Shown here piece after piece: positions 25,594-40,492 of a DNA stretch of 64,000 nucleotides (positions are counted from its first letter, which is position 1; every line of letters begins with the position of its first letter). Under the pieces are notes generated by a model. That model had not been told where the DNA came from. It ran no database searches and saw nothing but the letters and a program-made list of their open reading frames with translations. The position numbers and the translations under genes are program-made. Source of the stretch: Agromyces protaetiae (lineage in GTDB: Bacteria; Actinomycetota; Actinomycetes; Actinomycetales; Microbacteriaceae); NCBI RefSeq assembly GCF_004135405.1, contig NZ_CP035491.1:1302001-1366000 (forward strand). The letters run 5' to 3'.

Positions 25594-26901
25594 GTGAGCG
25601 CGGAGCGCGGGGCGTCCGACTCGGTCGACGATGAGACCGAACGGATGCTCCGCGCTGCCGCGCCTGCGGCGCTCGCGATCCTCGTGCGGACGACGGGCGA
25701 CTTCGACGGCAGCGAGGACGCGATGCAGGACGCGCTCGTCGCGGCAGCGACGCAGTGGCCGGATGACCCGCCGCAGAACCCGCGCGCGTGGCTCGTCGCC
25801 GTCGCGCGGCGCCGGTACGTCGAGCAGGTGCGGGCCGACGTCGCGCGCCGGAGGCGCGAGGAGCGGGCGTTCGGGTTGGAGCCTCCAGGCGGGCGCGGGC
25901 TCGAGGCATCCGACACGCTCTCCGAAGCATCCGACGTCGACGACTCGCTCGCGCTCCTCGTGCTGTGCGCGCACCCGGCTGTGGCGCGGCCGTCGCAGGT
26001 CGCGCTCACGTTGCGCGCCGTCGGCGGGCTCACGACCGCCGAGATCGCCCGCGCGCTGTTCGTCCCCGAGAAGACCATCGGACAGCGGATCTCACGCGCG
26101 AAGGCGCGCATCCGCGCGGCCGGCGCGACCTTCGATCCGCCCGCCGACCGGGCCGAGCTCGCCGATCGCCTCGCGACCGTGTTCACGGTGCTCGCGGTCA
26201 TCTACACGGAGGGGCACACCGCGAGCTCGGGCGAGTCGCTCGTGCGCGTCGACCTGTCGAGCGAGGCGATCCGGCTGACGAGGATGCTTCGTCAGGCGAC
26301 GCCGGTGGATGCCTCGTGGCGCGCCGAGGTCGACGGACTCCTCGCCCTCATGCTTCTCACCGAAGCCCGGCGGCCCGCGCGCCTTCGCGCCGGCGCCGGC
26401 ACAGGCGCGTTCCCGATGCCCGAACTGGTGCCGCTCGCCGAGCAGGACCGTTCGCTCTGGGACGCCTCGCTCGTCGCCGAGGGAGTCGCACTCGTCGAGG
26501 GCGCGCTCGGCACGGGACATCCGGGGCCGTTCCAGCTTCAGGCCGCGATCGCGGCCGTCCACGACGAGGCGCAGTCGACGGATGCCACGGACTGGCGCGA
26601 GATCCTCGCCCTCTACGACCTGCTCCGCGTGGTCGGGCCCGGTCCGATGGTCGAACTCGGACGCGTGGTCGCCGTCGCCATGGTGCACGGACCCGACGCC
26701 GGCCTGCACGCGCTCGAATCCGTGGCGCTCGAGCCCGCTCTCGCGGGCCACTTCCGCGTGCACGCCGTGCGCGGCCACCTTCTCGAACGCGCCGAACGGC
26801 CCGACGACGCCCGCACCTCGTTCGCGACCGCCGCTTCGCTCGCCCTCAACGCGGCCGAACGCCGCTACCTCGAGGCCAAGGCCGCGGCGCTCTCGCACTG
26901 A
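25594..26901 (+). CDS. ECF42-type RNA polymerase sigma factor
   Basis: 435 residues. The first 180 hold sigma regions 2 and 4 (GDFDGSEDAMQDALVAAATQ, NPRAWLVAVARRRYVEQVRA, and the helix-turn-helix GGLTTAEIARALFVPEKTIG). The remainder is the long helical, TPR-like extension that defines ECF42 (VFTVLAVIYTEGHTASSGES, EILALYDLLRVVGPGPMVEL). ECF42 factors have no anti-sigma factor and are thought to be controlled through this extension; they transcribe neighbouring DGPF genes. The GTG start follows the DGPF stop by 11 bases without a strong ribosome binding site, suggesting coupling. Confidence 0.9.
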   Translation: MSAERGASDSVDDETERMLRAAAPAALAILVRTTGDFDGSEDAMQDALVAAATQWPDDPPQNPRAWLVAVARRRYVEQVRADVARRRREERAFGLEPPGGRGLEASDTLSEASDVDDSLALLVLCAHPAVARPSQVALTLRAVGGLTTAEIARALFVPEKTIGQRISRAKARIRAAGATFDPPADRAELADRLATVFTVLAVIYTEGHTASSGESLVRVDLSSEAIRLTRMLRQATPVDASWRAEVDGLLALMLLTEARRPARLRAGAGTGAFPMPELVPLAEQDRSLWDASLVAEGVALVEGALGTGHPGPFQLQAAIAAVHDEAQSTDATDWREILALYDLLRVVGPGPMVELGRVVAVAMVHGPDAGLHALESVALEPALAGHFRVHAVRGHLLERAERPDDARTSFATAASLALNAAERRYLEAKAAALSH

Positions 26902-26976
26902 CCCGGCGCTCCGCGCCGACCGGGTTGTGGAGAACTCCGGCGGTGCACGGCCGACACTGCCCTAGCGTGTGGTGTC

Positions 26977-27552
26977 ATGCCCAGACCCCGCTTGAACCGT
27001 ACGCTCCCACTCGCGGTCGTCGGCCTCGCGGTTCTCCTCGGCGGCGCCCTGACCGGATGCACCGACTCGCAGGCGCCTGCTCCGACGCCTGCGGCAACGG
27101 AGGCGCCTGCGGCCGAGCCGATCTTCGCCTCGGACGAAGAGGCGCTCGCCGCAGCCGAGGAAGCCTACGAGGCCTACCTGCAGGCTCTGGACCAGGCTGC
27201 ATCAGATGCGGCGGGCAACTCGAGCGGCATAGATGAGTTCGTGACCGACTCGCAGGTGAAAGACTCGCTCGCAACGCTCGCAGCACGCGGGCTGCGCATC
27301 CAAGGAACAACGTCTTACGACTCGATGCGACTTGAGAGCTGGCATGAGTCCGCTGGCGCGGCGAGTCTCACGGTCTACGTTTGTCTGGACTCCAGCGGAA
27401 CGCGAGTTCTCGACGCATCCGGGAACGATGTCACGCCGACAGACCGAGCAGCGCGGACGCCACTCGTGGTCGGTTTGCTCTCTGACCGCACGAATCCACG
27501 TGTGCCTCGACCGAACGAGTCCGAGACATGGCGCGGTCACGATTTCTGCTGA
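26977..27552 (+). CDS. Lipoprotein, module copy B
   Basis: 191 residues. Signal with lipobox (GGALTGCTD, lipidated Cys at about 28), Ala/Pro spacer, EPIFASDEEALAAAEEAYEA, a beta-rich domain, NDVTPTDRAARTPLVV and an end TWRGHDFC. It is the homologue of the lipoprotein at 20703 and, as there, its last 25 bases are also the beginning of a PKD-protein gene in another frame. Confidence 0.8.
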   Translation: MPRPRLNRTLPLAVVGLAVLLGGALTGCTDSQAPAPTPAATEAPAAEPIFASDEEALAAAEEAYEAYLQALDQAASDAAGNSSGIDEFVTDSQVKDSLATLAARGLRIQGTTSYDSMRLESWHESAGAASLTVYVCLDSSGTRVLDASGNDVTPTDRAARTPLVVGLLSDRTNPRVPRPNESETWRGHDFC

Positions 27553-28340
27553 GCGCGGGCGCGCTCGCATGCGTCCTATTGGCTCACCCATTTGGAGTTG
27601 CCCTCGCCAGCGCCGACGAACTGGATAACATCACTGGCTTCCTATCCGCCAATGCTGCTGAGCTTGAGGCTGTTGGCAAGAACGACCGTGCCCCCGATGG
27701 CACCGTCGGGACGGCCCTGACGGACCCGTCGCAGACGGAACCGGACCCGGTCGTGAATCTGCATGAGTCAGTCGATGACTGCTTCCCGAACGATCCGACT
27801 GATCCTTGTAGCGCGGGTGCGGAGGCGGCTCCGCGTGGTGGTCCGGTGGTGACGTTGCGTGATATCGCGTCGTTTCGTCCGGCGGTGCCGGTGGATGTGT
27901 TGGAGCCGGGCGCGTGGGGGTTGATGGGCCGCCCGGTGAACTTCGTGTCGGGGGCGACCGATCAGGTGGTGGCGGGCACGTTGCTGGGCAGGCCGGCGGA
28001 TGTGCGGTTCGTGCCGGTCGGGTTCGAGTGGTCGTTCGGTGATGGCGATGCCGAGATGTTCACAGAGCCGGGTGCGTCGTGGGCGGCGCTCGGGCTTCGC
28101 GAGTTCTCCGAGACGCCGACGAGCCACGTGTACGAGGATCGCGGCACGTATGACGTGGCCCCGAGTGTGACGTATCGGGCGTGGTATCGGTTCGACGGCT
28201 CGGGGTGGGTGCCGATCGCGGGCACGTTGCAGGTTCCGGGTACCCCGCGATCCGTCGTGATCGGGCGGATCGACACGGTATTGGTCAAGGGCGACTGCAA
28301 TCAGTACCCGAACGGCCCCGGCTGCGGCCAGAGGCGTTGA
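27528..28340 (+). CDS. Secreted PKD-like domain protein, module copy B
   Basis: 270 residues: signal peptide (MARSRFLLSAGALACVLLAH), acidic variable segment, DIASFRPAVPVDVLEPGAWG, PKD-like domain (FEWSFGDGDAEMF, TSHVYEDRGTYDVAPSV) and KGDCNQYPNGPGCGQRR. Strongly similar to copy A over the last 170 residues and divergent before. The ATG overlaps the lipoprotein gene, whose codons for WRGHDFC are read here as the first residues. Confidence 0.8.
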   Translation: MARSRFLLSAGALACVLLAHPFGVALASADELDNITGFLSANAAELEAVGKNDRAPDGTVGTALTDPSQTEPDPVVNLHESVDDCFPNDPTDPCSAGAEAAPRGGPVVTLRDIASFRPAVPVDVLEPGAWGLMGRPVNFVSGATDQVVAGTLLGRPADVRFVPVGFEWSFGDGDAEMFTEPGASWAALGLREFSETPTSHVYEDRGTYDVAPSVTYRAWYRFDGSGWVPIAGTLQVPGTPRSVVIGRIDTVLVKGDCNQYPNGPGCGQRR

Positions 28341-28415
28341 TCCGTCTCTTTTGAGGTGTGTTCTGGGGTTTTGTGGTGTGGTGGTGGTGCGACACGCCCG
28401 GGGTGTGGGGTGGGT

Positions 28416-28444
28416 TTGCGTGGTGGTGGGGGTGTGCGTAAAGT
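28416..28444 (+). promoter_or_regulatory. Candidate rRNA operon promoter
   Basis: TTGCGT, a 17-base spacer, then TAAAGT, about 400 bases before the 16S gene. Spacing is ideal for the housekeeping sigma factor and both hexamers match four of six consensus bases. Confidence 0.5.
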
Positions 28445-28845
28445 ATTCATCTGTTGCCCCACAGGGCCGGGAGCGTTGAGAGAGGTTCTTCTCTTCTCCG
28501 TTGCTTGGTTCTCAAGTGGTGATGGTTCCGAACATGTCGAGTGGTGTTTTGCTCGGGTGTTTGAAGCGTCCGGATGCGTCCCTTGGTTGGGATGGCCGGG
28601 TGGTGGAAATGTTTGGTTCCCTGTTGTGAAGCGCTGGTTTTTCTGGTGTGGAGGCGGGGGCGTCCGTTTCTTGAGAACTCAACAGCGTGCACTATGTTCA
28701 ATGCCAATTTTTTGAACCCCGACCCGGTTTTGCCGGGTGGGATTCCTTTGATTGATGGACAATTTTGATTCTTTGGAGTCAGTTGTTTTTTCTGTCAGAG
28801 ATCAAACTCCTCGGCCGGCTTTTTTGGGTTGGTTGGGAATCTTTT
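28445..28845 (+). other. 16S leader region
   Basis: AT-richer stretch without genes between the promoter and the 16S start. It holds TTGAGAACTCAACAGC at 28671, whose first nine bases recur in the 16S-23S spacer at 30680, and runs of T just before the mature 5' end. The shared element is the usual actinobacterial antitermination/processing signal by position; function is inferred. Confidence 0.55.
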
Positions 28846-33942
<5,097 letters not shown>

Positions 33943-34134
33943 CACTACACCCACACAGTTTTCGTAAGGCGTGTGTAGGTGGCCAAGATTTCTCGCGTCC
34001 ACTCTGTGGTTCCCTTCAGACGGAAACACACATACAACTGCACAGCAGAAACCACACACCCCAAAACACAAGAACCGGGGGGTGTGTGCACCGAGACCAC
34101 CAACCCCCACCCTGTGGGACGTGTTGGTTCTAGA

Positions 34135-34253
34135 GTTTCGGCGGCCATAGCGCGAGGGAAACGCCCGGACACATTCCGAACCCGGAAGCTAAGACTCGCA
34201 GCGCCGATGGTACTGCAGGGGCGACCCTGTGGGAGAGTAGGACACCGCCGGAC
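34135..34253 (+). rRNA. rrf: 5S ribosomal RNA
   Basis: 119 bases starting GTTTCGGCGGCCATAGCG and ending in a complementary CCGCCGGAC, with the internal CCGAACCCGGAAGCTAAG and GATGGTACTGCAGGGG segments of actinobacterial 5S. The spacer from 23S (about 190 bases) shows no gene. Confidence 0.96.
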
Positions 34254-34262
34254 ACACATTCC

Positions 34263-34300
34263 AGAAGAGCCGCCCAACCATTGGGCGGCTCTTCTTGGTT
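34263..34300 (+). terminator. rRNA operon terminator
   Basis: Fifteen-base perfect stem AGAAGAGCCGCCCAA with a CCA loop, ending in TTCTTGGTTT. Ten bases after the 5S gene. Confidence 0.9.
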
Positions 34301-34360
34301 TAACCACCACAACCTGCCCGCTCGTGAATCGGTGTGGGCGGTTCATGTGAGGATGGGCGC

Positions 34361-37300
34361 ATGCCCGAAGCCGTCGAACCGTCTGCTGCTGCGGACGATT
34401 GGCGGGCGGCACTCGAGGCGCTGAGCGGCGGCGGAGATCCGCCCGCGATGCGCGATTCCGGCGACGGCGCAAAGGTGCGCGCGCTGGCACTCCAGTTCGA
34501 GTTGCGCCGGAGGCGCAGTCGCCGCGAGCACGACTGGCAGGGTCCGAAAGACGAGCCGGCGCGAGCCGGTGGTGCGGTCGATCGGCTCGGCATCCGCCCG
34601 GTTGCGGCTGGAGCCCGCGGCGCCTGGGTGAAGTCGGGACTCACCTGGCAGAACATCGGGTTCCAGGGCGCATCGCAGGGGTTCGACCCCGAGCAAGCCC
34701 GGTGGTTCGCCCAGCTCGCGCTCATCAAGGGGCGGAGCCCCTCGGTGTATACGAGCTACGGTTCGGAGTGGATCACGTTCGACGAGTACGACGGGCCGCT
34801 CGTCTGGGCGATGCTCGCCGATGCCGAGCGGCTCGGCATCGCGCTCGTCGGCTCGCCTGTCACTCCCGACATCCGGCTCCGCAGCCTTGCCGAGGTCGTG
34901 CTCGACGCGACCGACGATCTCGATGGGTTCCGACTCACCCCGACCGTCGTCTTCGACGGCGATCCTCGCACCGCAGTCGATGTGCGCCCGGTCGGCGTGC
35001 ACGGACTCTACCGTTACGACTTCAGGGCCGGTCGCCTCGAGCTCGCGCCGACGGACGGCGCGCTCACCTCGGGGCAACTGGCAGCGATCGGCTCCCCCGA
35101 ATCGGTGCGCGTGCCGTCGCCCGAGATCCCCGACTTCCTCGCGCGATCGTTCCACTCACTCGCCCGGCGGATACCGGTCACGAGCTTCGACGGCTCGTTC
35201 GAGCCGCCGCCGCTGCCGCCCGCGACCCTCGTCGCTCGGGTGCGGTTCGAGCCGGGCGAGGTCGCCCGACTCGATTGGCGGTGGGAACACGGCGACGGGC
35301 GTTCGACACCGGTCGAGACACCCGATTCACTCGCCTCGTTCGATCCGAACGCCGCAGGGGATCCCGGCGACCTCGACGTGCTGGCGCGTGTGCTCGACGA
35401 GCTCGTCGAGCTGCCAATCGCGCCGATCATCCTGCGCGGCGCGGACGCGCTCTGGCTCGCCGACCGGGTGCTGCCCGGGCTGCGGCGACTCGAGCGGGTG
35501 CGCCTCGACGTCGAGGGCGAGCCGCCGGGGGCCGAGGAGCTCGTCGGCGAGACGACCTTCACGATCCGCACGGTCGAGTCGACGAAGCCCGACTGGTTCG
35601 ACCTCGGGGTCATGATCCGGGTCGCCGGGCGCACGATCCCGTTCATGCCGCTGTTCCGTGCGCTCGCGAAGGGCGAACGGCGGCTGCGGCTCGTCGACCG
35701 CAGCTACCTCGACCTCAGGCATCCGGCATTCGACCCGCTGCGCGACCTCCTCGAGGAAGCGGACGGCATCGAGGAGTGGGAGACCGGCGTGCGGGTGCAT
35801 CGCACGCGTGCGAACGTCATGGCCGCGTTCGAGGACCTCGCCGAGTTCGAGGGGCCTGCGGTGGAGTGGCGCGCGCTCGTCGCAGGTCTCGAGCACGGCG
35901 CGGTCGAGCCGCTCGATGCGCCGGCCGGGCTCGCGCTTCCGCTCCGGCCGTATCAGCTCGACGGGTTCCGATGGCTCGCCTTCCTCCATCGCCACGGACT
36001 CGGCGGTGTACTCGCCGACGACATGGGACTCGGGAAGACGGCGCAGACGCTCGCGCTCGTCGCGCACGCGGTCGAGGCGCGAGGCGGGGCGGATGTCTCC
36101 GGTGCGCCGTTCCTCGTCGTCGCCCCGACCTCGGTCGCATCGAACTGGATCGCGGAAGCCGCCCGGTTCACGCCGGGGCTTCGGGCGGCATCCGTCACAG
36201 CGACGGGTCGCACACGTCGCGAGACGATCGCCGAGACCGCAGCCCGATCCGACATCGTCGTCACGACCTACGCCGTGCTCCGGCTCGAGGCCGCGGCGTT
36301 CGCAGCCGTCGAGTGGGGCGGGCTCGTGCTCGACGAAGCGCAGTTCGTGAAGAATGCCGCGACCAAAGCGCACGCGGCCGCACGAGACATCCGGGCGCCG
36401 TTCCGCCTCGCCGTCACCGGCACGCCCGTCGAGAACGACCTCTCGGAGCTCTGGGCGATCATGCGCCTCGTCGCGCCCGGACTCTTCCCGTCACGTCGAG
36501 CCTTCGATGAACGGTACCGCCGGCCGATCGAGCAGGACGGGAACACCGAGCGGCTCGAACGGCTGCGGACGCGCGTCCGTCCCCTCATGCTCAGACGGAC
36601 GAAAGACCAGGTCGCCCCCGAACTCCCGGCCAAGCAGGAGCAGGTGCTCTCCGTCGAGCTCGCGCCCGCCCACAGACGCCTCTACGACGCGACACTCCAG
36701 CGCGAGCGCCAGAAGCTCCTCGGACTCGTCGACGACCTCGACCGACAACGGTTCATCGTGTACCGCTCGCTCACCCTGCTCAGGATGCTCGCGCTCGACG
36801 CTTCGCTCATCGGCACCGAGACGGGCGAGAACGTGCGTGCGGGTATCCCCTCGGCGAAGCTCGACGTGCTGTTCGAGCACCTCGACGACCTCATCGCCGA
36901 AGGCCACGGGGCGCTCGTGTTCAGCCAGTTCACGAGCTTCCTCGGCAAGGTCGGCGAACGATTGGAGGAACGGGGCATTGCGTTTGCGTGGCTCGACGGC
37001 TCGACGTCGGCCCGAGCGCGAGATGCCGCGATCGCCAGGTTCCGATCGGGCGAGGCATCCGTCTTCTGCATCAGTCTCAAAGCCGGCGGGTTCGGGCTCA
37101 ACCTCACTGAAGCCGACTACGTGTTCCTCCTCGACCCATGGTGGAACCCCGCGAGCGAAGAGCAGGCGGTCGACCGCGCGCACCGCATCGGGCAGGACAA
37201 GCCCGTGAACGTCTACCGACTCGTCGCGAGCGGCACGGTGGAGGAGAAGGTCATGGCGCTCAAGGCGAAGAAGGGAGAACTCGTCGCGAAGCTGATCGCG

Positions 37301-37390
37301 CGCAGCGACGAGACGGATGCTTCGGGCGGTGCGAGCGGCGCGGAGGCCACGCTCCTCCTCGACGACCTGCGGGGGCTGCTCGACGGGTGA
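34361..37390 (+). CDS. SNF2/RapA-type helicase
   Basis: 1009-residue DNA-dependent ATPase that would slide along or remodel protein-DNA complexes. Residues 1-520 are a variable N-terminal region with no zinc finger or SWIM motif visible. The motor starts at about 530: LRPYQLDGFRWLAFLHRHGL, Walker A DDMGLGKTAQTLAL (about 552), VVAPTSVASNW, DEAQ box VLDEAQFVKN (about 657), VTGTPVEND, then lobe 2 with VFSQFTSFLGKV, SLKAGGFGLNLTEADYV and HRIGQ (about 941). All motifs look active. ATG follows GAGGA by eight bases. It stands alone; DNA repair or transcription recycling are family expectations. Confidence 0.9.
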   Translation: MPEAVEPSAAADDWRAALEALSGGGDPPAMRDSGDGAKVRALALQFELRRRRSRREHDWQGPKDEPARAGGAVDRLGIRPVAAGARGAWVKSGLTWQNIGFQGASQGFDPEQARWFAQLALIKGRSPSVYTSYGSEWITFDEYDGPLVWAMLADAERLGIALVGSPVTPDIRLRSLAEVVLDATDDLDGFRLTPTVVFDGDPRTAVDVRPVGVHGLYRYDFRAGRLELAPTDGALTSGQLAAIGSPESVRVPSPEIPDFLARSFHSLARRIPVTSFDGSFEPPPLPPATLVARVRFEPGEVARLDWRWEHGDGRSTPVETPDSLASFDPNAAGDPGDLDVLARVLDELVELPIAPIILRGADALWLADRVLPGLRRLERVRLDVEGEPPGAEELVGETTFTIRTVESTKPDWFDLGVMIRVAGRTIPFMPLFRALAKGERRLRLVDRSYLDLRHPAFDPLRDLLEEADGIEEWETGVRVHRTRANVMAAFEDLAEFEGPAVEWRALVAGLEHGAVEPLDAPAGLALPLRPYQLDGFRWLAFLHRHGLGGVLADDMGLGKTAQTLALVAHAVEARGGADVSGAPFLVVAPTSVASNWIAEAARFTPGLRAASVTATGRTRRETIAETAARSDIVVTTYAVLRLEAAAFAAVEWGGLVLDEAQFVKNAATKAHAAARDIRAPFRLAVTGTPVENDLSELWAIMRLVAPGLFPSRRAFDERYRRPIEQDGNTERLERLRTRVRPLMLRRTKDQVAPELPAKQEQVLSVELAPAHRRLYDATLQRERQKLLGLVDDLDRQRFIVYRSLTLLRMLALDASLIGTETGENVRAGIPSAKLDVLFEHLDDLIAEGHGALVFSQFTSFLGKVGERLEERGIAFAWLDGSTSARARDAAIARFRSGEASVFCISLKAGGFGLNLTEADYVFLLDPWWNPASEEQAVDRAHRIGQDKPVNVYRLVASGTVEEKVMALKAKKGELVAKLIARSDETDASGGASGAEATLLLDDLRGLLDG

Positions 37391-37415
37391 ACATGCGGTG
37401 AGACCTGGGACGAAA

Positions 37416-37453
37416 CGACGGATGCCCCAGGCCGGGGCCTGGGGCATCCGTCG
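37416..37453. terminator. Bidirectional terminator built from motif copies
   Basis: Eighteen-base perfect stem CGACGGATGCCCCAGGCC with a two-base centre, between the convergent helicase and surface-protein genes. Each arm carries the GGATGCC core of the window-wide repeat. Confidence 0.8.
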
Positions 37454-37480
37454 ATAGGCAGTCGGAGGCGGCTCTGAGGC

Positions 37481-38907
37481 TCAGGCGCGGCGACGGCGTG
37501 CGGCGAAGAGCAGTGCTCCGGCAACGGTCAGCATCACCACGGCGCCGACGGCGACACCCGCGTACTCGAAGCCGGTCGAGGCGAGACCGTTGCCCTCACC
37601 CTCGGGAACGGCGGCGACCGCGGCCGCCCCGGTGCCAGCGGGCGTCGTCGTCGACGGCGTCGACGGGTCGGGGACGTTCAGGCCGGTGAGCGGCGGCTCG
37701 GTCGTCTCGGTCGGCGCGGGCTTCTCCTTGTCGTCGGCAGGCGGAGTGGTCGTGACGGGCGGCGTGGTGGTCGCCGGGGGCGTCGTCGTGACGGGCGGTG
37801 TGGTCGTAGGCGGCGTGGTCGGCGTCACCGGCGTGCAGCTGAGCGAGGCGCGCCCGACCCACGGGTAGTTGTGGTGCTCGATGCCGCTGCCTTGCACGGT
37901 GAGGTTGCCGCCCACGTGGAGACGACCGTTCGTCGACGCCGTGACGAGGGTCGTGCTCGCGTCGGGCGCGAGGATCGAGCCGATGAACTGGCTCGATCCG
38001 CCGATGCTCACCGCCGAAGCATCCTGGAAGTTCCAGAGCACGCGCGACGACCAGTTGCCGATCGACGTCCCCGTGGGGCTGTCGACGCGAGCGCCGTTGG
38101 CATCGAACTGGTACGGCGCGAAGCTCACCGCGCCGCCGGTGACGTTGACGAGGATCGCAGCATCGGCAGGGATCGACGCGAACGTGACCTGGCCGACCAG
38201 GGCGAGCGTCGAGGCAGGAACGCTGAAGACCTGGAGCGAGGCGGACGACTTGCCCGTCAACGTCAGGTGGTCGCCCGCACGAGTCGCCTCGCCGTTCGCC
38301 GACTGCGACGCGAGCTCGGCGGAGGTGTCGTCGAGGACGGAGCCGAAGCCCGCGTTCGGCGCGAGTGCGGCAGCCTTGCCGAGCTTCGTGCTCAGCGTGC
38401 CGCCGTTGACGTCGACCGTGCCGGTGCTCGTGCCACCGACCGTGACCTTTGCGGCCGTGCCGAAGCCGACGTCGAGACGCGTGTCGGAAGCCACGACGAG
38501 GTTGCCGCCGACGGCGAGCATCTGCGAGTTCGCGCCCGGAGCGATACCCGACCCGCGGCCGACCGTGCCGACGTTGAACGTGCCGCCGTACTGCTTGTCG
38601 AACGTCGCGTTGCCGACGACGACGAGGAGCCCCTCGGACTCCGCGGACTCGCCGACCGCGGTGTAGTTTCCCTCGGCGAAGACGGCGACGCTGGAATCGG
38701 TGTACTGAGGAGTCGCGACCATGTTCGGCATCGAGCCGGGAGTCGGGCATGTCGCGGCCTGGGCCGCGGCCGCGGGGACATCGGGCCGAGGGCGGCGATG
38801 GCGACGACGCCGGCGGCGGCGATGCCGCTGGCCGCGAACGCCTTGAGGCGCGTGCGAGCGCTCGTGGTAGGGGTACGCACGGTGGGGAACTCCGTTCGGG
38901 TGATCAT
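37481..38907 (-). pseudogene. Choice-of-anchor A surface protein with LASTG sorting signal, frameshifted
   Basis: Cell-wall protein of about 475 residues. A signal peptide (LKAFAASGIAAAGVVAIAAL) in one frame is followed, after a GGG run at 38783-38785, by the mature protein in another; one added base joins them as ALGPDVPAAAAQAATCP. The body is a choice-of-anchor-A beta domain (TFNVGTVGRGSG, ILVNVTGGAVSFAPYQFDAN, FIGSILAPDAST), then Thr/Pro repeats, and a C-terminal sortase signal LASTGFEYAG with a hydrophobic helix and RRRRA tail. LAxTG is the class E sortase form. A GTG at 38880 with CGGAG upstream is an alternative start. No sortase gene is in the window. Confidence 0.82.
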
Positions 38908-39124
38908 TCGGGCGTTGGTGCCGCAGGCCAGGAGGTACCTGCGCGGCGAGTTCGGGCCTCGCCGTCGCGCGATAGGGGCATCGCGTTCGGAGCACCGCGG
39001 CGCTCCGTGAAGGTGCAACCTCGGTGGCGGGTATACGACCTTCACATCAGAGATGGACGAACCCTCGCTTTATGACGCAAGTTGTGAGGGTTCTTTACCT
39101 CAAGTATGTCAGGACTCTTAACTA

Positions 39125-40468
39125 TCACGTTTCGGGGGTGTCTCGCGCCGCTTTTCCCCAGGGCGCGTCCAAACCGATGCGAACCCGTGTCCGATGTCGC
39201 TCGATGACGATCATGAGGCTGCCGATCGCCCAGAGCGGCAGTTGGGTGAGGAACGCGATCCGGAACGCCTCGAGCGAGTACGTCGCGGGAGTGCCGGCGC
39301 CCTGCGCGTCCATCGCGACGCCGATGAGGAAGATCGCGACGAGACCCGCGATGAAGCCACCGCCGTTCACGATGCCCGTCGCCGTGCTCAGCCGGTGGCT
39401 CGGGTTGTGCGCACGCGCGTGGTCGAACGCGATCATCGACGCGGGCCCGCCCGTCGCGAGGGCGAGGGCGAGGGCGAAGAGCAACCACAGCGGCGCCGGG
39501 CCCGGCCACGCGACGACGGCGATCCAGGCGATCGCCTGCAGGCCGATCGTCGGCAGTACGAGCAGACGCGAACGCCGGAACGGATGCCGGCTCGACAAGG
39601 CCCCCATGACCGGGCCGACGAGCATGCCGAACACGACGAACGTGCTCAGCACGAGCGATGCCGTCGGCTTCGACAACCCCTCGCCCGCAGTGAGGAACGG
39701 GAACCCCCACAGCATGACGAACGCCGTGCCCGCGAACGGAGTCGTGAAGTGCGACCAGAACGCGAGCCGCGTGCCCGGGTGCGCCCACGACTCGCGGAAC
39801 CCTTGGCGGAGGTCGGCGGAGGACCGGACGACCTGGATCGCTCCGGTTTCGGTGTTGACCGAAACATCCGCGGAACTCGTCGGAGGGTGATTGCGGATGA
39901 TCGCGACGGTCAGGATCGCGAACAGCACGCCGAGCCCCGCGAGCGAGCCGAACGCGACCGACCAGGAAGTCGCGTGCAGCAGCGCCGCGAGCGGCAGCAG
40001 CGCGAGGAGTTGGCCCGCCTGACCCACGATCCCCGTGAGCTGCACGAGCAGCGGTGCGCGCTGCTGCGGGAACCACGTCGCGACGAGACGGAGGACGCTC
40101 GGAAACACCGCCGCATCGCCCGCCCCGATGAGGACTCGTGCCGCGATCGCCGTGGCGACGTCGGTCGAGAGCGCCATCACCGTCTGCCCCACCGCCATGA
40201 GGACCATGCCCACGGCCATGATCGGGCGGGCGCCGAAGCGGTCGAGCAGGAGGCCGACGGGGATCTGCATCGCGCCGTACACGAACAGCTGGATGACGGC
40301 GAAGAGCGACAGCGTCGAGGCATCCGCGTCGAACCGGATCGCCGCGTCGGCGCCGACCGATGACAGCGACGTGCGGTTCGTCACCGAGACGATGTAGCCC
40401 ACGACCGCGACACTCCACACGAGCCACATGCGCCACGTCGGGGCGGGGGGCAGGGGCGAGACGGTCAC
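39125..40468 (-). CDS. MFS transporter
   Basis: 447 residues with 12 hydrophobic segments. The loop between helices 2 and 3 has the MFS signature GLLLDRFGARPIM, and helix 4-5 the motif VLIGAGDAAVFPSVLRLVATWFP, seen in nitrate/nitrite, sugar-phosphate and organic-acid permeases. A charged central loop (STSADVSVNTETGAIQVVRS region) splits the halves. Substrate unknown. It is followed within 25 bases by the two-component genes on the same strand in the reverse order of transcription, so it lies downstream of them and may be part of that operon. Confidence 0.85.
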   Translation of the reverse strand: MTVSPLPPAPTWRMWLVWSVAVVGYIVSVTNRTSLSSVGADAAIRFDADASTLSLFAVIQLFVYGAMQIPVGLLLDRFGARPIMAVGMVLMAVGQTVMALSTDVATAIAARVLIGAGDAAVFPSVLRLVATWFPQQRAPLLVQLTGIVGQAGQLLALLPLAALLHATSWSVAFGSLAGLGVLFAILTVAIIRNHPPTSSADVSVNTETGAIQVVRSSADLRQGFRESWAHPGTRLAFWSHFTTPFAGTAFVMLWGFPFLTAGEGLSKPTASLVLSTFVVFGMLVGPVMGALSSRHPFRRSRLLVLPTIGLQAIAWIAVVAWPGPAPLWLLFALALALATGGPASMIAFDHARAHNPSHRLSTATGIVNGGGFIAGLVAIFLIGVAMDAQGAGTPATYSLEAFRIAFLTQLPLWAIGSLMIVIERHRTRVRIGLDAPWGKAARDTPET

Positions 40469-40492
40469 AACGAGTTCAAGCCTACGCCTCGA

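Noticed and set aside
28356-28768. Open frames in the 16S leader
   Set aside because: Trp/Gly/Cys-rich translations with no ribosome binding site; they lie in the transcribed rRNA leader.
38392-39045. Separate small gene encoding only a signal peptide before the surface protein
   Set aside because: Its hydrophobic segment joins the mature protein after one added base, so it is the N-terminus of a frameshifted gene.
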